49,971 nucleotides of DNA from Jiangella asiatica (GTDB lineage Bacteria > Actinomycetota > Actinomycetes > Jiangellales > Jiangellaceae): positions 1 to 49,971 of the forward strand of contig NZ_SMKZ01000050.1 of NCBI RefSeq assembly GCF_004349065.1. Reading direction: 5' to 3'. Positions 1-7,650 of this stretch are shown piece after piece. The notes beneath the pieces are model-generated. The model was not told the DNA's origin. It did no database searches and saw only the letters and a list, made by a program, of their open reading frames with translations. Every line of letters begins with the position of its first letter. Positions within the stretch are counted from its first letter, which is position 1. The translations under genes and the position numbers were made by a program.

Positions 1-446
1 GCCCAGGAGTCCGGGCGGGCCTGCAGGGCGGTGACGTGGTCGGGCAGCTGGTCGGCGATGACGTCGGCGACGGTGGTGGCCTCGAGCACGTCGCGGAGGC
101 TGGCCCGCACCGCGACCCACACGCGCGTCAGCGGCTCGGCCGGCCCGGGGTAGACGGTGTCCTCCGGCGGCATGCCGCGCACGGCAGCGAGCGGTCCCTC
201 GGTGGCTCGGACGATGTCGGCCAGGGTGATCTCGGCCGGTGGTTTGGTGAGGCGATAGCCGCCGGTGGCGCCCCGCTGGGCGTCGAGCATGCCGGCACGC
301 CGCAGGTCGCCGAGGATGGTCTCCAGGAACTTTCCCGGGATGTCCTGAGCCTCGGCCAGCTGCTGCCGCGTGGCCGAGTCCGGCTGGAGTGACGCGAGCT
401 GAACCACGGCCCGGACGGCGTAGTCGGCGCGAGCGGTGATGTGCAC
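1..446 (-). CDS. Rrf2-family transcriptional regulator (3' end beyond window)
   Basis: Reading down from GTG 446 gives 148 residues without a stop, so the gene runs off the left edge near its natural end (the family is about 150 residues). The start reads VHITARADYAVRAVVQLA, followed by a winged-helix block (QLAEAQDIPGKFLETIL, then RGATGGYRL and the wing), which is the Rrf2 signature. No cysteine occurs in the visible part, so the three-cysteine Fe-S site of IscR/NsrR is missing. It probably senses something other than a cluster, possibly an acyl-CoA or other metabolite (inference). An SD-like AGGATCGGGA lies just upstream of the GTG. It is divergent from the acyl-CoA mutase gene, 71 bp away, and probably controls it and itself through the palindrome at 484-503. 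Confidence 0.85.
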   Translation of the reverse strand, partial: MHITARADYAVRAVVQLASLQPDSATRQQLAEAQDIPGKFLETILGDLRRAGMLDAQRGATGGYRLTKPPAEITLADIVRATEGPLAAVRGMPPEDTVYPGPAEPLTRVWVAVRASLRDVLEATTVADVIADQLPDHVTALQARPDSW

Positions 447-483
447 GTTCCCGATCCTGCCACTGCGGGTACGATGGAGCCAG

Positions 484-503
484 TTACTAGGACGTCCAAC
501 TAA
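484..503. promoter_or_regulatory. Palindromic operator candidate between Rrf2 regulator and mutase
   Basis: The 20-bp inverted repeat has 8 of 10 matching pairs around the perfect core GGACGTCC (490-497). It ends 14 bp before the mutase ATG and lies 38 bp upstream of the regulator start, so a bound protein could control both directions. Assigning it to the Rrf2 protein is inference from position. Confidence 0.55.
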
Positions 504-517
504 ATGGAGACCCCATC

Positions 518-2203
518 ATGGACGCGCAGGAGATCGAAGCAGGCCGGCGACGCTGGCAGGAGCGGCTCGACGCGGCGGTCGCCGCCGGACAGGTGCGCGA
601 CGCCGACTTCACCACGCTGTCCGGCGTCGAGGTCGACCCGGTGTACGGCCCGCCGGCCGGCACCGCCGACCCTCGCTTCGACCGCATCGGCTGGCCCGGC
701 GAGTACCCATTCACCCGCGGCCTGTACGCCACCGGGTACCGCGGGCGTACCTGGACCATCCGCCAGTTCGCCGGGTTCGGCAACGCCTTGCAGACCAACG
801 AGCGCTACAAGATGATCCTGCGCTCCGGAGGCGGCGGATTGTCCGTCGCCTTCGACATGCCTACTCTCATGGGCCGCGACTCCGACGACCCCCGCAGCCT
901 CGGCGAGGTGGGGCACTGCGGCGTCGCCATCGACTCCGCCGCCGACATGGAGGATCTGTTCGCCGGCATTCCGCTGGGCGAGGTCACCACGTCCATGACC
1001 ATCAGCGGTCCGGCGGTGCCGATCTTCTGCATGTACGTCGTGGCCGCCGAGCGCCAGGGTGTCGCCGTCGGCGACCTCAACGGCACACTGCAGACCGACA
1101 TCTTCAAGGAGTACATCGCGCAGAAGGAATGGCTGTTCGAGCCCGAGCCGCACCTGCGCCTCATCGGCGACCTGATGGAGTACTGCGTCCAGAGCGTGCC
1201 GGCGTACAAGCCGCTGTCGGTCTCGGGCTACCACATCCGCGAGGCCGGCTCGACGGCGGCGCAGGAGCTGGCGTTCACCCTCGCCGACGGGTTCGGCTAC
1301 GTCGAGCTGGGCCAGTCCCGCGGGCTCGACGTCGACGTGTTCGCGCCCGGGCTCTCGTTCTTCTTCGACGCGCACGTCGACTTCTTCGAGGAGATCGCGA
1401 AGTTCCGTGCCGCGCGGCGCATCTGGGCCCGCTGGATGCGCGACGTCTACGGCGCCGCCACCGAGAAGGCGCAGTGGCTGCGTTTCCACACCCAGACCGC
1501 GGGCGTGTCGTTGACCGGGCAGCAGCCGTACAACAACGTCGTCCGGACGGCGGTCGAGGCGCTGTCGGCGGTCCTCGGCGGCACGAACTCCCTGCACACC
1601 AACGCCTTGGACGAGGTGTTGGCGCTGCCGACGGAGTCCGCGGCCGAGATCGCGCTGCGCACCCAGCAGGTGCTGCTGGAGGAGACCGGCGTCGCCAGCG
1701 TCGCCGACCCGCTCGGCGGCTCCTGGTACGTCGAAGCACTCACCGACCGGATGGAGGCCGAGGCCGAGGCGATCTTCGCGCGCATCCGCGAGCTGGGCGA
1801 CGGCACCTCGATGACCTCGGGCATCCTGCGCGGCATCGAGGACGGCTGGTTCACCGGCGAGATCGCCGACGCGGCCTTCCAGCACCAGCAGCGAATAGAG
1901 AAGGGCGACAAGCGCGTCGTCGGTGTCAACGTCCACACCGACACCATCACCGGCGAGCTCGACATCCTGCGCGTGTCCCACGAGGTCGAGCACGAGCAGC
2001 GGCGCGTGCTGGCCGCCCGCCGCGCCGAGCGTGACGACGCCGCCGTCCGGGCCGCGCTCGACCGGATGATCGAGGTGGCGCGCACCGACGCCAACGTCAT
2101 CCCGGCCATGCTCGACGCCGTGCGCGCCGAGGCCACGCTCGGCGAGATCTGCGACGCCCTGCGCGCCGAGTGGGGCGTGTACACCGAGCCCGCCCGCTTC
2201 TGA
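518..2203 (+). CDS. Acyl-CoA mutase large subunit, isobutyryl-CoA mutase type (methylmalonyl-CoA mutase family)
   Basis: This 561-residue protein is the TIM-barrel half of a coenzyme-B12 mutase without the B12-binding domain, matching the usual length of IcmA-type subunits. Family motifs include WTIRQFAGF (79-87), LSVAFDMPT, SGYHIREAG with the conserved His239, and GGTNSLHTN. Two specificity positions can be read. Phe84 replaces the Tyr of methylmalonyl-CoA mutase, and Gln202 replaces its carboxylate-binding Arg. Phe plus Gln is the isobutyryl-CoA mutase pattern, so the substrate is probably isobutyryl/n-butyryl-CoA rather than methylmalonyl-CoA. Start ATG 518 has GGAGA eight bases upstream. 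The small B12 subunit and a MeaB-type chaperone are not in the window and must be elsewhere. The gene is followed by a hairpin, so it is monocistronic. Confidence 0.9.
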   Translation: MDAQEIEAGRRRWQERLDAAVAAGQVRDADFTTLSGVEVDPVYGPPAGTADPRFDRIGWPGEYPFTRGLYATGYRGRTWTIRQFAGFGNALQTNERYKMILRSGGGGLSVAFDMPTLMGRDSDDPRSLGEVGHCGVAIDSAADMEDLFAGIPLGEVTTSMTISGPAVPIFCMYVVAAERQGVAVGDLNGTLQTDIFKEYIAQKEWLFEPEPHLRLIGDLMEYCVQSVPAYKPLSVSGYHIREAGSTAAQELAFTLADGFGYVELGQSRGLDVDVFAPGLSFFFDAHVDFFEEIAKFRAARRIWARWMRDVYGAATEKAQWLRFHTQTAGVSLTGQQPYNNVVRTAVEALSAVLGGTNSLHTNALDEVLALPTESAAEIALRTQQVLLEETGVASVADPLGGSWYVEALTDRMEAEAEAIFARIRELGDGTSMTSGILRGIEDGWFTGEIADAAFQHQQRIEKGDKRVVGVNVHTDTITGELDILRVSHEVEHEQRRVLAARRAERDDAAVRAALDRMIEVARTDANVIPAMLDAVRAEATLGEICDALRAEWGVYTEPARF

Positions 2204-2242
2204 TCCCGATCGTCTGCCCCTCCCGTGTCCCAACCGGGCGGG

Positions 2243-2269
2243 CTGTCTCGTCTCGGGTCCCGAAGACAG
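2243..2269 (+). terminator. Hairpin downstream of mutase
   Basis: CTGTCT(cgtc)TCGGG-t-CCCGA-AGACAG forms an 11-bp stem with one small bulge, 40 bp after the mutase stop. There is no T-run, as is usual for actinomycete hairpin terminators. Confidence 0.5.
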
Positions 2270-2298
2270 GCTTCCGGAAATCGGGAAGGTGATGGGAC

Positions 2299-2686
2299 AT
2301 GCGGGTGTTCGTGGCAGGCGGGACCGGCGTCATGGGGCGGCGGCTGGTGCCGCAGCTCGTGGCCCGGGGTCACCAGGTGACGGCGACGACGACGAGCCCA
2401 GCCAAGGTGGGACAGCTGCAGCAGCTGGGCGCCGACGCCGTCGTGATGGACGGGCCGGACGCGGCGTCGGTCGGCGAGACCGTGGCGGCGGCCCGGCCGG
2501 ACTCGATCGTGCACCAGATGACGGCGCTCTGCGTGGTGCACGCCGGCGAGCCCGACTTCAAGCACCCCGACCGCTGGGCCGCCACCACCATCCGGCGCGC
2601 ACCGAGGGGACGGATCACCTGCTGGCTGCCGCCGAGGCGACCGGCGTATCCCACGTCGTCGCGCAGAACAATGCCCAACTGGTTCG
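2299..2686 (+). pseudogene. Remnant of NAD(P)-dependent epimerase/SDR
   Basis: The start MRVFVAGGTGVMGRRLVPQL is a clean Rossmann GxxGxxG nucleotide-binding N-terminus with SD GGGAAGGTGATGGG just ahead. About 100 codons on (near 2600) the frame breaks: the family's next segment (RTEGTDHLLAAAEATGVSHVVAQ) continues in another frame, consistent with loss of one base. Homology stops about 25 codons later, so the C-terminal two thirds of a roughly 300-residue enzyme are gone. It then runs directly into a sigma-factor fragment, and epimerases of this kind are often neighbours of ECF41 sigma genes. Not functional. Confidence 0.75.
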
Positions 2687-3055
2687 GAGACGTCGAGGGC
2701 GAATGGTGTCGTCGTGTTGCGCGAGGTGTTCGGATTCGGTTTCTCCGAGGTCGCGGCGGCGGTGGGGCGATCGGAGACGGCGTGCCGCCAGCTCGCGGTG
2801 CGGTCGCGGCGCCACATGGACGCCGGGCGCCCTCGGTTCGAGGCGGACCGCGGGGAGCGGGAGGAGCTTGCGGCGCGGTTCTTCGATGCGCTCCGGGAAG
2901 GCGACGTCGAGGGCCTGCGGGACCTGCTCGCCGCTGACGTTCAGGTGGTTGGGGACGGCGGCGGCAAGGCGCCGCAGTTCGCCAGGGGCGCCCCGGTGGC
3001 GGACGCCTGGGCGATCGCCCGCAGTGCGCAGCAGGCTCGCGAAGGTCCTGGACCG
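2687..3055 (+). pseudogene. Remnant of ECF41-type (SigJ-like) RNA polymerase sigma factor
   Basis: The reading frame opens abruptly inside sigma region 4 with VVLREVFGFGFSEVAAAVGR, continues through TACRQLAVRSRRHMDAGRPR into the start of the SnoaL-like C-terminal domain (FFDALREGDVEGLRDLLAADV), then jumps from GGKAPQFAR to APVADAWAIARSAQQAR. The last block resembles the extreme C-terminus of ECF41 factors. Region 2 and the middle of the SnoaL domain are therefore missing, so at least two deletions have occurred. No start codon or SD serves this fragment. Not functional as a sigma factor. Confidence 0.75.
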
Positions 3056-3134
3056 GGTGGACGGCGACTCCCTGGTGGTGATGGCGAGGATCTGTCACCA
3101 TGCGCACAAGCGTCCGCGCGGACCGGGAGGCATC

Positions 3135-3350
3135 ATGATCGTGCCGATCCTGCTCGTGGCCATGGTGGCCGTCCTGCTCCTGCACGGCTATGTCCTGCGC
3201 AAACGCGCCACCCACGACGAGCACGGCATCTTCTTCGACGTGAACGGGTCGCACAACCAGACGTTCGCCAACTCACTGCAGGACTTCGCGCCGTCGCCGC
3301 GCAGCCACGGCTTCGACACCAAGCACTGGACCAGCGTCTACTGGGGCTGA
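3135..3350 (+). CDS. Small single-span membrane protein, function unknown
   Basis: A 71-residue protein starts at ATG 3135 with GGGAGG four bases ahead. Residues 2-17 (IVPILLVAMVAVLLLH) form one transmembrane helix, followed by a basic stop-transfer (LRKRATHDEH) and a polar tail ending WTSVYWG. The frame is also open far upstream into the pseudogenes, so automated callers may fuse it wrongly; the SD and the hydrophobic start support ATG 3135. I recognise no family. The next gene, thioredoxin-like, starts 58 bp later. Confidence 0.55.
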   Translation: MIVPILLVAMVAVLLLHGYVLRKRATHDEHGIFFDVNGSHNQTFANSLQDFAPSPRSHGFDTKHWTSVYWG

Positions 3351-3408
3351 CCCTCCCGACGCCGACCCGTGTGGCACGCGACGCGGTGATCGGGAGAGGA
3401 TAGGCCCC

Positions 3409-4353
3409 ATGAGCTCGCAGAGTTTCAGCCGCCCCGGCGCTGTCGACCTGTCCGCGCTGAACGCGGCGCAGCCTCAGCAACAGGGCCGGCCGGCCGCCGG
3501 CGCAGGCGGCTTCGTCATCGACGTCACCGAGGCGACGTTCCAGTCCGAGGTCCTCACCCGGTCCATGTCGGTGCCCGTGGTCATCGACTTCTGGGCCACG
3601 TGGTGCGAGCCGTGCAAGACGCTGTCGCCAATCCTGGAGCGCCTGGCCGCCGAGTACGAGGGCCGGTTCGTGCTGGCCAAGATCGACGTCGACGCCAACC
3701 AGGCCATCGCGCAGGCCGCACAGGTCCAGAGCATCCCCACCATCGTGGCCGTGCTGCGCGGCCAGTTGGTCCCGCTGTTCCAGGGCGCCATCCCCGAGGC
3801 CCAGGCCAAGCAGGTCATCGACCAGCTGCTGCAGATGGCGGTCGCGAACGGCGTCGCCGGTCGCGCGGATCCCATCCCGGGCGCCGGCCCGGCGGCCGAC
3901 GCGGCTGACGCGGCCGACGCCGAGCCGCAGGAAGAGCCGTCCGACCCCCGGTTCGACGCCGCCTACGAGGCCATCAACGCCGGCGACTTCGACAAGGCCG
4001 CCGCCGCGTACCAGGCCGTGCTGGCCGAGTCGCCGGCCGACGCCGAGGCCAAGGCCGGCCTGGCCCAGGTCGACCTGCTGCGCCGCACGGCCGGCGTCGA
4101 CGACGCCGCCGCCCGGGTCCGGGCCGACGCCGAGCCGACCGACGTCGACGCTCAGCTCCTGGTCGCCGACCTCGACGTCGCCACCGGTGACGTCGAGGCC
4201 GCGTTCGACCGGCTCATCGGCACCGTCCGGCGCGTCTTCGGCGACGACCGCGAGCGGGTGCGGTCCCGCGTCGTCGAGCTGTTCGAGGTCATCGGACCCG
4301 CCGACCCGCGAGTGGCCAAGGCACGGTCCGCGCTGGCCAACGCGCTGTTCTAG
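3409..4353 (+). CDS. Thioredoxin-domain/TPR co-chaperone (CnoX/YbbN-like)
   Basis: The 314 residues comprise a short leader, a thioredoxin fold (about 35-145) and a C-terminal TPR-type helical domain (about 175-314) after an Ala/Asp-rich linker (AADAADAADAEPQEE). The redox motif is complete: W65-C66-E67-P68-C69. Escherichia coli CnoX (YbbN) has a non-redox variant of this site, so this protein probably keeps thiol-disulfide activity as well as a client-holding role. No signal peptide, so cytoplasmic. SD GAGAGGA lies eight bases before ATG 3409. The gene stands alone; the 475 bp after it hold a dispersed repeat and then the promoter of the lacI operon. Confidence 0.88.
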   Translation: MSSQSFSRPGAVDLSALNAAQPQQQGRPAAGAGGFVIDVTEATFQSEVLTRSMSVPVVIDFWATWCEPCKTLSPILERLAAEYEGRFVLAKIDVDANQAIAQAAQVQSIPTIVAVLRGQLVPLFQGAIPEAQAKQVIDQLLQMAVANGVAGRADPIPGAGPAADAADAADAEPQEEPSDPRFDAAYEAINAGDFDKAAAAYQAVLAESPADAEAKAGLAQVDLLRRTAGVDDAAARVRADAEPTDVDAQLLVADLDVATGDVEAAFDRLIGTVRRVFGDDRERVRSRVVELFEVIGPADPRVAKARSALANALF

Positions 4354-4539
4354 CCGCCAGCGTCAGGGCAGCGGCGCCGGGCCGGTGAATACCTCACCGA
4401 GCCCGGCGTTCGTCGCGCGCCGGCGAGCCGAACTGCGTCCGCTCCTCGACCTGGCCACGCCTGCCGAGCGTCCATCGGCCGGGCGAGCTTTCGTCGCGCC
4501 CGCTGGGTCACCGAGCCGTCACGAGGATTCTGCGCGCCC

Positions 4540-4591
4540 CACCGGGCTTACAAGCCTGGTGCGGCATGGGTTTTCCTGCTGAACGTGATCA
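4540..4591 (-). repeat. Dispersed palindromic repeat, copy A (reverse orientation)
   Basis: The core 4540-4561 is a near-perfect 10-bp stem (CACCGGGCTT / AAGCCTGGTG). Read on the minus strand, it is preceded by TGATCACGTTCAGC (4591-4578), identical over 14 bases to the start of copy D at 40054. Apart from this repeat and the promoter/operators below, 4354-4829 shows no gene. Confidence 0.7.
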
Positions 4592-4676
4592 GTACGAAGC
4601 GGTGATCCAGTGACCGCGACGCGTCCCCCGAGCAGGCGCGAAGCGGTTGCCCGGATCACGGGTTCGTATCGGCGAC

Positions 4677-4706
4677 TTGACGGGACCGTGTCGAGCGCGA
4701 TCCAAT
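4677..4706 (+). promoter_or_regulatory. Promoter candidate of the lacI/ABC/glycohydrolase operon
   Basis: TTGACG (4677-4682) is followed after 18 bp by TCCAAT (4701-4706; four of six matches to TATAAT). Start of transcription would be near 4713, just upstream of both operators, so the repressor would act as a roadblock. Confidence 0.45.
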
Positions 4707-4720
4707 GGCAAGCACACCTC

Positions 4721-4732
4721 GGAAACGTTTCC
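4721..4732. promoter_or_regulatory. LacI-type operator O1
   Basis: GGAAACGTTTCC is a perfect 12-bp palindrome with the central CG typical of LacI-family sites. It lies about 100 bp upstream of the lacI start. Confidence 0.75.
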
Positions 4733-4752
4733 CAGCATCCCACACCCACACG

Positions 4753-4766
4753 CGGAAACGATTCCG
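4753..4766. promoter_or_regulatory. LacI-type operator O2
   Basis: CGGAAACGATTCCG differs from O1's palindrome at one base. Its centre is 33 bp (about three helix turns) from O1, so two dimers would sit on the same face of the DNA. Confidence 0.7.
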
Positions 4767-4829
4767 AGCGCCCGGAGTACCCGAGCACCCGAGCACCCGA
4801 AGCGCCCGAGCGAAGGAGGTCCAAGGCGC

Positions 4830-5834
4830 ATGACCCAACGGCATCGACCAACGATCCATGAGGTCGCGAAGGTGGCTGGCGTGTCGATCTCCTCGGTGTC
4901 GCGGGCCCTGAACGGCAACACGTCCAACGCCGACATGGTGGCCCGGGTCAACGCGGCCGTGCAGGAGGTGGGCTACGTCCCGAGCATGGTGGCGCAGTCG
5001 CTGAAGACGCGGCACACGGGGCAGGTCGCGTTCGCGATGGAGGACATCGGAAACGCCGCGTACCTGGAGATGGTGCGGCGCATTCAGCCGACGCTGCGCG
5101 AGGTGGGCTACCGGCTGCTGCTGCACAGCACCGGCGCGGACGCCGAGGACGAGCTCGGCGTGCTGGCGAGCCTCAGCCAGAACTACGTCGACGGGCTGAT
5201 CCTGTGCCCGCTGCGGGTGACGGGCCGACACGTCGAGGCGCTGCGCCACCCGGCGGTGCCGGTGGTCGTCATCGGGCTGCTGCCCGACGACGTTCCCGTC
5301 GACAATGTGCGGGCCGACTCCCGCGTCGGGGCGAGGATGGCGGTCGAGCACCTCCACGAGGCCGGCGCCCGGCGCATCGCGTTCATCGACGGCCCACTCG
5401 ACACCGTGCCGGGCCGGGCTCGTCATGACGGCTACCGGATGGGCCTCGAGGCGTGCGGGCTGAAACCGGACGATCACCTCATCAGGTTCGCCGACTTCCA
5501 GTTCGAGGGCGGCCGGCACAGCGCCCGTGACCTGCTCACCCAACACCCGGACGTCGACGCCGTCCTGGGCGCCAACGATCTCATCGCGATGGGCGCCATG
5601 CACGCGCTGCGGGAGCTGGGCCGCCACGTACCCGGCGACGTGCGCGTGGTCGGGATGGACGACACCCCGCTCGCCGCCACCAGCTTCCCGCCCATGTCGA
5701 GCGTCTCGCTGGGCTCGGCCGACCGCGGCCGCATCGCCGCCGAGCTACTGCTGAGGCGGCTCGACGGCGACGGCTCGCCGCCCGAACGGGTCACCGTCCC
5801 GCCGTCGCTGACCATCAGGGAGAGCAGCCGATGA
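4830..5834 (+). CDS. LacI-family transcriptional repressor of the operon
   Basis: The 334 residues carry an N-terminal LacI helix-turn-helix and hinge (TIHEVAKVAGVSISSVSRAL, then NTSNADMVARVNAAVQEVGYVP) followed by a periplasmic-binding-protein-like sensor domain (QVAFAMEDIGNAAYLEMV, DGLILCPLRV, DAVLGANDLIAMGAMHAL, VRVVGMDDTPLA). An upstream in-frame start exists, but AAGGAGGT (4813-4820) nine bases before ATG 4830 decides the start. The gene heads its own operon: its stop overlaps the first permease (ATGA). It probably represses the whole cluster from O1/O2 and is released by the imported glycoside or a breakdown product; the effector is not known. Confidence 0.92.
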   Translation: MTQRHRPTIHEVAKVAGVSISSVSRALNGNTSNADMVARVNAAVQEVGYVPSMVAQSLKTRHTGQVAFAMEDIGNAAYLEMVRRIQPTLREVGYRLLLHSTGADAEDELGVLASLSQNYVDGLILCPLRVTGRHVEALRHPAVPVVVIGLLPDDVPVDNVRADSRVGARMAVEHLHEAGARRIAFIDGPLDTVPGRARHDGYRMGLEACGLKPDDHLIRFADFQFEGGRHSARDLLTQHPDVDAVLGANDLIAMGAMHALRELGRHVPGDVRVVGMDDTPLAATSFPPMSSVSLGSADRGRIAAELLLRRLDGDGSPPERVTVPPSLTIRESSR

Positions 5835-6769
5835 GCGACACCGCCGTCGCCGCGAAGCCGAGGCCGACGCAACGAAAGCCGCAGCAGCGGCGGACCTGGC
5901 TGGGCCTGGACCGTGACGGCCTGATGCTCGCCGTCCCGGCGCTGATCCCGGTCGTGCTGTTCAGCCTGTATCCGCTGCTGCGCGGCATCTACCTCGGGTT
6001 CACCGATGCCCAGGCCGGGCGCGCCGCCACGACGGAGTTCACCGGCTTCGAGAACTACAGCCAGCTGCTGGGCGACTCGTACTTCTGGGAGTCGTTCCGC
6101 ATCGGCCTCATCTGGGCCTTCGGCGTCACCATCCTGCAGTTCTTCGCCAGCCTCGGCCTCGCGCTCCTGCTGAACCAGAAGCTGCGGCTGCGCTGGCTGG
6201 CCCGCACGTTGGCGCTGGTGCCGTGGGCGATGCCGCCGGTGGTCATCGGCATCATGTGGCGGCTGGTGTACCACCCCAACGCCGGCATCCTCAACAGCGT
6301 CCTCAGGGACCTGGGCATCATCGACTCCAACGTCGAGTGGCTCAGCTCGCTGTCGCTGGCGCTACCCGCGGTGATCGTCGTCGGGGTGTGGTCCGGCATG
6401 CCGCAGACGACGGTGGTGCTGCTCGCCGGTCTGCAGAGTGTCTCCGAGGAGCTCAAGGAGGCCGCCGCGGTGGACGGGGCGGGCCCCTTGCAGCGCTTCC
6501 GCAACGTGACGTGGCCGGCCCTGCGCCCCATCGTGACGGCGATGACGACGCTGGACTTCATCTGGAACTTCAATTCCTTCAGCCTCGTGTACGTCCTCAC
6601 CGAGGGCGGACCCGGCGGCTCGACGAGGCTGCCCATGCTCTTCGCGTACGAAGAGGCGTTCCGCTACGGCAACTACGGCTACGCGGCCGCCCTGGGCAAC
6701 GCCATGGTGCTGGTGATCGGCGTGTTCGTCGTGTTCTACCTGCGACGGCGCTACCGGGAGGAGGGTTGA
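5831..6769 (+). CDS. ABC sugar transporter permease, MalF type
   Basis: 312 residues: a cytoplasmic basic leader, six predicted membrane segments starting at LMLAVPALIPVVLFSLYPLL, and the EAA loop that docks the ATPase (EELKEAAAVDGAGPLQRFRN, then WPALRP). Length and order of features match the MalF/UgpA group without the long P2 loop. It overlaps lacI by 4 bp and is followed 2 bp later by the second permease, with which it should form the channel. No ATPase gene is present in the operon, so a shared MsiK-type ATPase encoded elsewhere is probably used, as is common in actinomycetes. Confidence 0.93.
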   Translation: MSDTAVAAKPRPTQRKPQQRRTWLGLDRDGLMLAVPALIPVVLFSLYPLLRGIYLGFTDAQAGRAATTEFTGFENYSQLLGDSYFWESFRIGLIWAFGVTILQFFASLGLALLLNQKLRLRWLARTLALVPWAMPPVVIGIMWRLVYHPNAGILNSVLRDLGIIDSNVEWLSSLSLALPAVIVVGVWSGMPQTTVVLLAGLQSVSEELKEAAAVDGAGPLQRFRNVTWPALRPIVTAMTTLDFIWNFNSFSLVYVLTEGGPGGSTRLPMLFAYEEAFRYGNYGYAAALGNAMVLVIGVFVVFYLRRRYREEG

Positions 6770-6771
6770 GC

Positions 6772-7611
6772 ATGCGAGGCAGCAGCCGCGTCCTGGCGAC
6801 ACCGTCGAAGTACCTGGCCCTGGCCGTGTACCTGGTGTTCCTGGCCTTCCCGCTGCTCTGGCTGATCTCGACGGCGTTCAAGTCGCCGCAGGAGATGGCG
6901 CTGATCGAACCGACGATCATCCCGGAGCACCCGACGCTGGACAACTTCCGGCTCGCCTTCGAGCAGCAGCCGCTGGCGCGCGCCCTGCTCAACACGCTGA
7001 TCATCGCGGGCGTCTCGGCCCTCGTGACGGTCCTGCTCTCGATACCGGCGGCCTACGTGATGGCCCGCTACCGCTCGGTGGTGAGCCGGATGACCGCGCT
7101 CTGGGTGCTGCTGAGCCAGATGTTCCCGTTCATCCTGGTGATCATCCCGCTGTTCCTGCTGCTGCGCGACGCCGGGCTCTACGACACGCAGATCGGGCTG
7201 ATCATCGTCTACGTCGTCTGGAGCATGCCGTTCGCGCTGTGGATGCTGCGCAGCTACGTCGTGGGGATCCCGGTCGAGCTGGAGGAGGCCGCGGCGATGG
7301 ACGGCGCCGGCAAGCTGCGCACGCTCAAGGACATCGTGGCGCCGCTGCTGGTCCCGGGCGTGGTCGCCGCGGCGCTGTTCGCGTTCGTCTCGGCGTGGAA
7401 CGAGTTCCTCTTCGCCCTGGTGCTGCTGCGCACGCCCGAGCTGCAGACCATCTCGCTGACCCTGGTGAAGTTCATCGGGGCCGAGGGGGTGGCCCGGCTC
7501 GGCCCGCTGGCGGCCGCCGCTCTCGTCGCCACCATCCCGAGCCTCGTCTTCTTCGCCATCATCCAACGCCGTCTCGTCGGGGGGATGCTCGGCGGCGCGG
7601 TGAAGTCCTGA
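6772..7611 (+). CDS. ABC sugar transporter permease, MalG type
   Basis: 279 residues from ATG 6772, with GGGAGGAGGG just upstream. The frame is open further upstream, but only this start gives the normal MalG layout: a membrane helix at once (YLALAVYLVFLAFPLLWLIST), then five more, with the EAA loop ELEEAAAMDGAGKLRTLKD before the last two. It is the partner of the MalF-type permease 2 bp upstream. The binding lipoprotein follows after 39 bp. Confidence 0.93.
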   Translation: MRGSSRVLATPSKYLALAVYLVFLAFPLLWLISTAFKSPQEMALIEPTIIPEHPTLDNFRLAFEQQPLARALLNTLIIAGVSALVTVLLSIPAAYVMARYRSVVSRMTALWVLLSQMFPFILVIIPLFLLLRDAGLYDTQIGLIIVYVVWSMPFALWMLRSYVVGIPVELEEAAAMDGAGKLRTLKDIVAPLLVPGVVAAALFAFVSAWNEFLFALVLLRTPELQTISLTLVKFIGAEGVARLGPLAAAALVATIPSLVFFAIIQRRLVGGMLGGAVKS

Positions 7612-7650
7612 CCACATCCAGAACGACCGAAACCACCCCCAGGAGGGATC

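Noticed and set aside
447-517. Cobalamin riboswitch upstream of the B12-dependent mutase
   Set aside because: Only about 70 bp separate the divergent starts, far too short for a B12 riboswitch, and no B12-box motif is visible; the palindrome suggests protein control.
500-2233. 577-codon open frame on the minus strand opposite the mutase
   Set aside because: It mirrors the third-position GC pattern of the mutase, has no domain motifs, and its composition (Gly/Ala/Val/Arg/Asp) is typical of antisense shadows in high-GC DNA. Similar long shadows oppose glgP, glgX, the M14 peptidase and the ABC genes.
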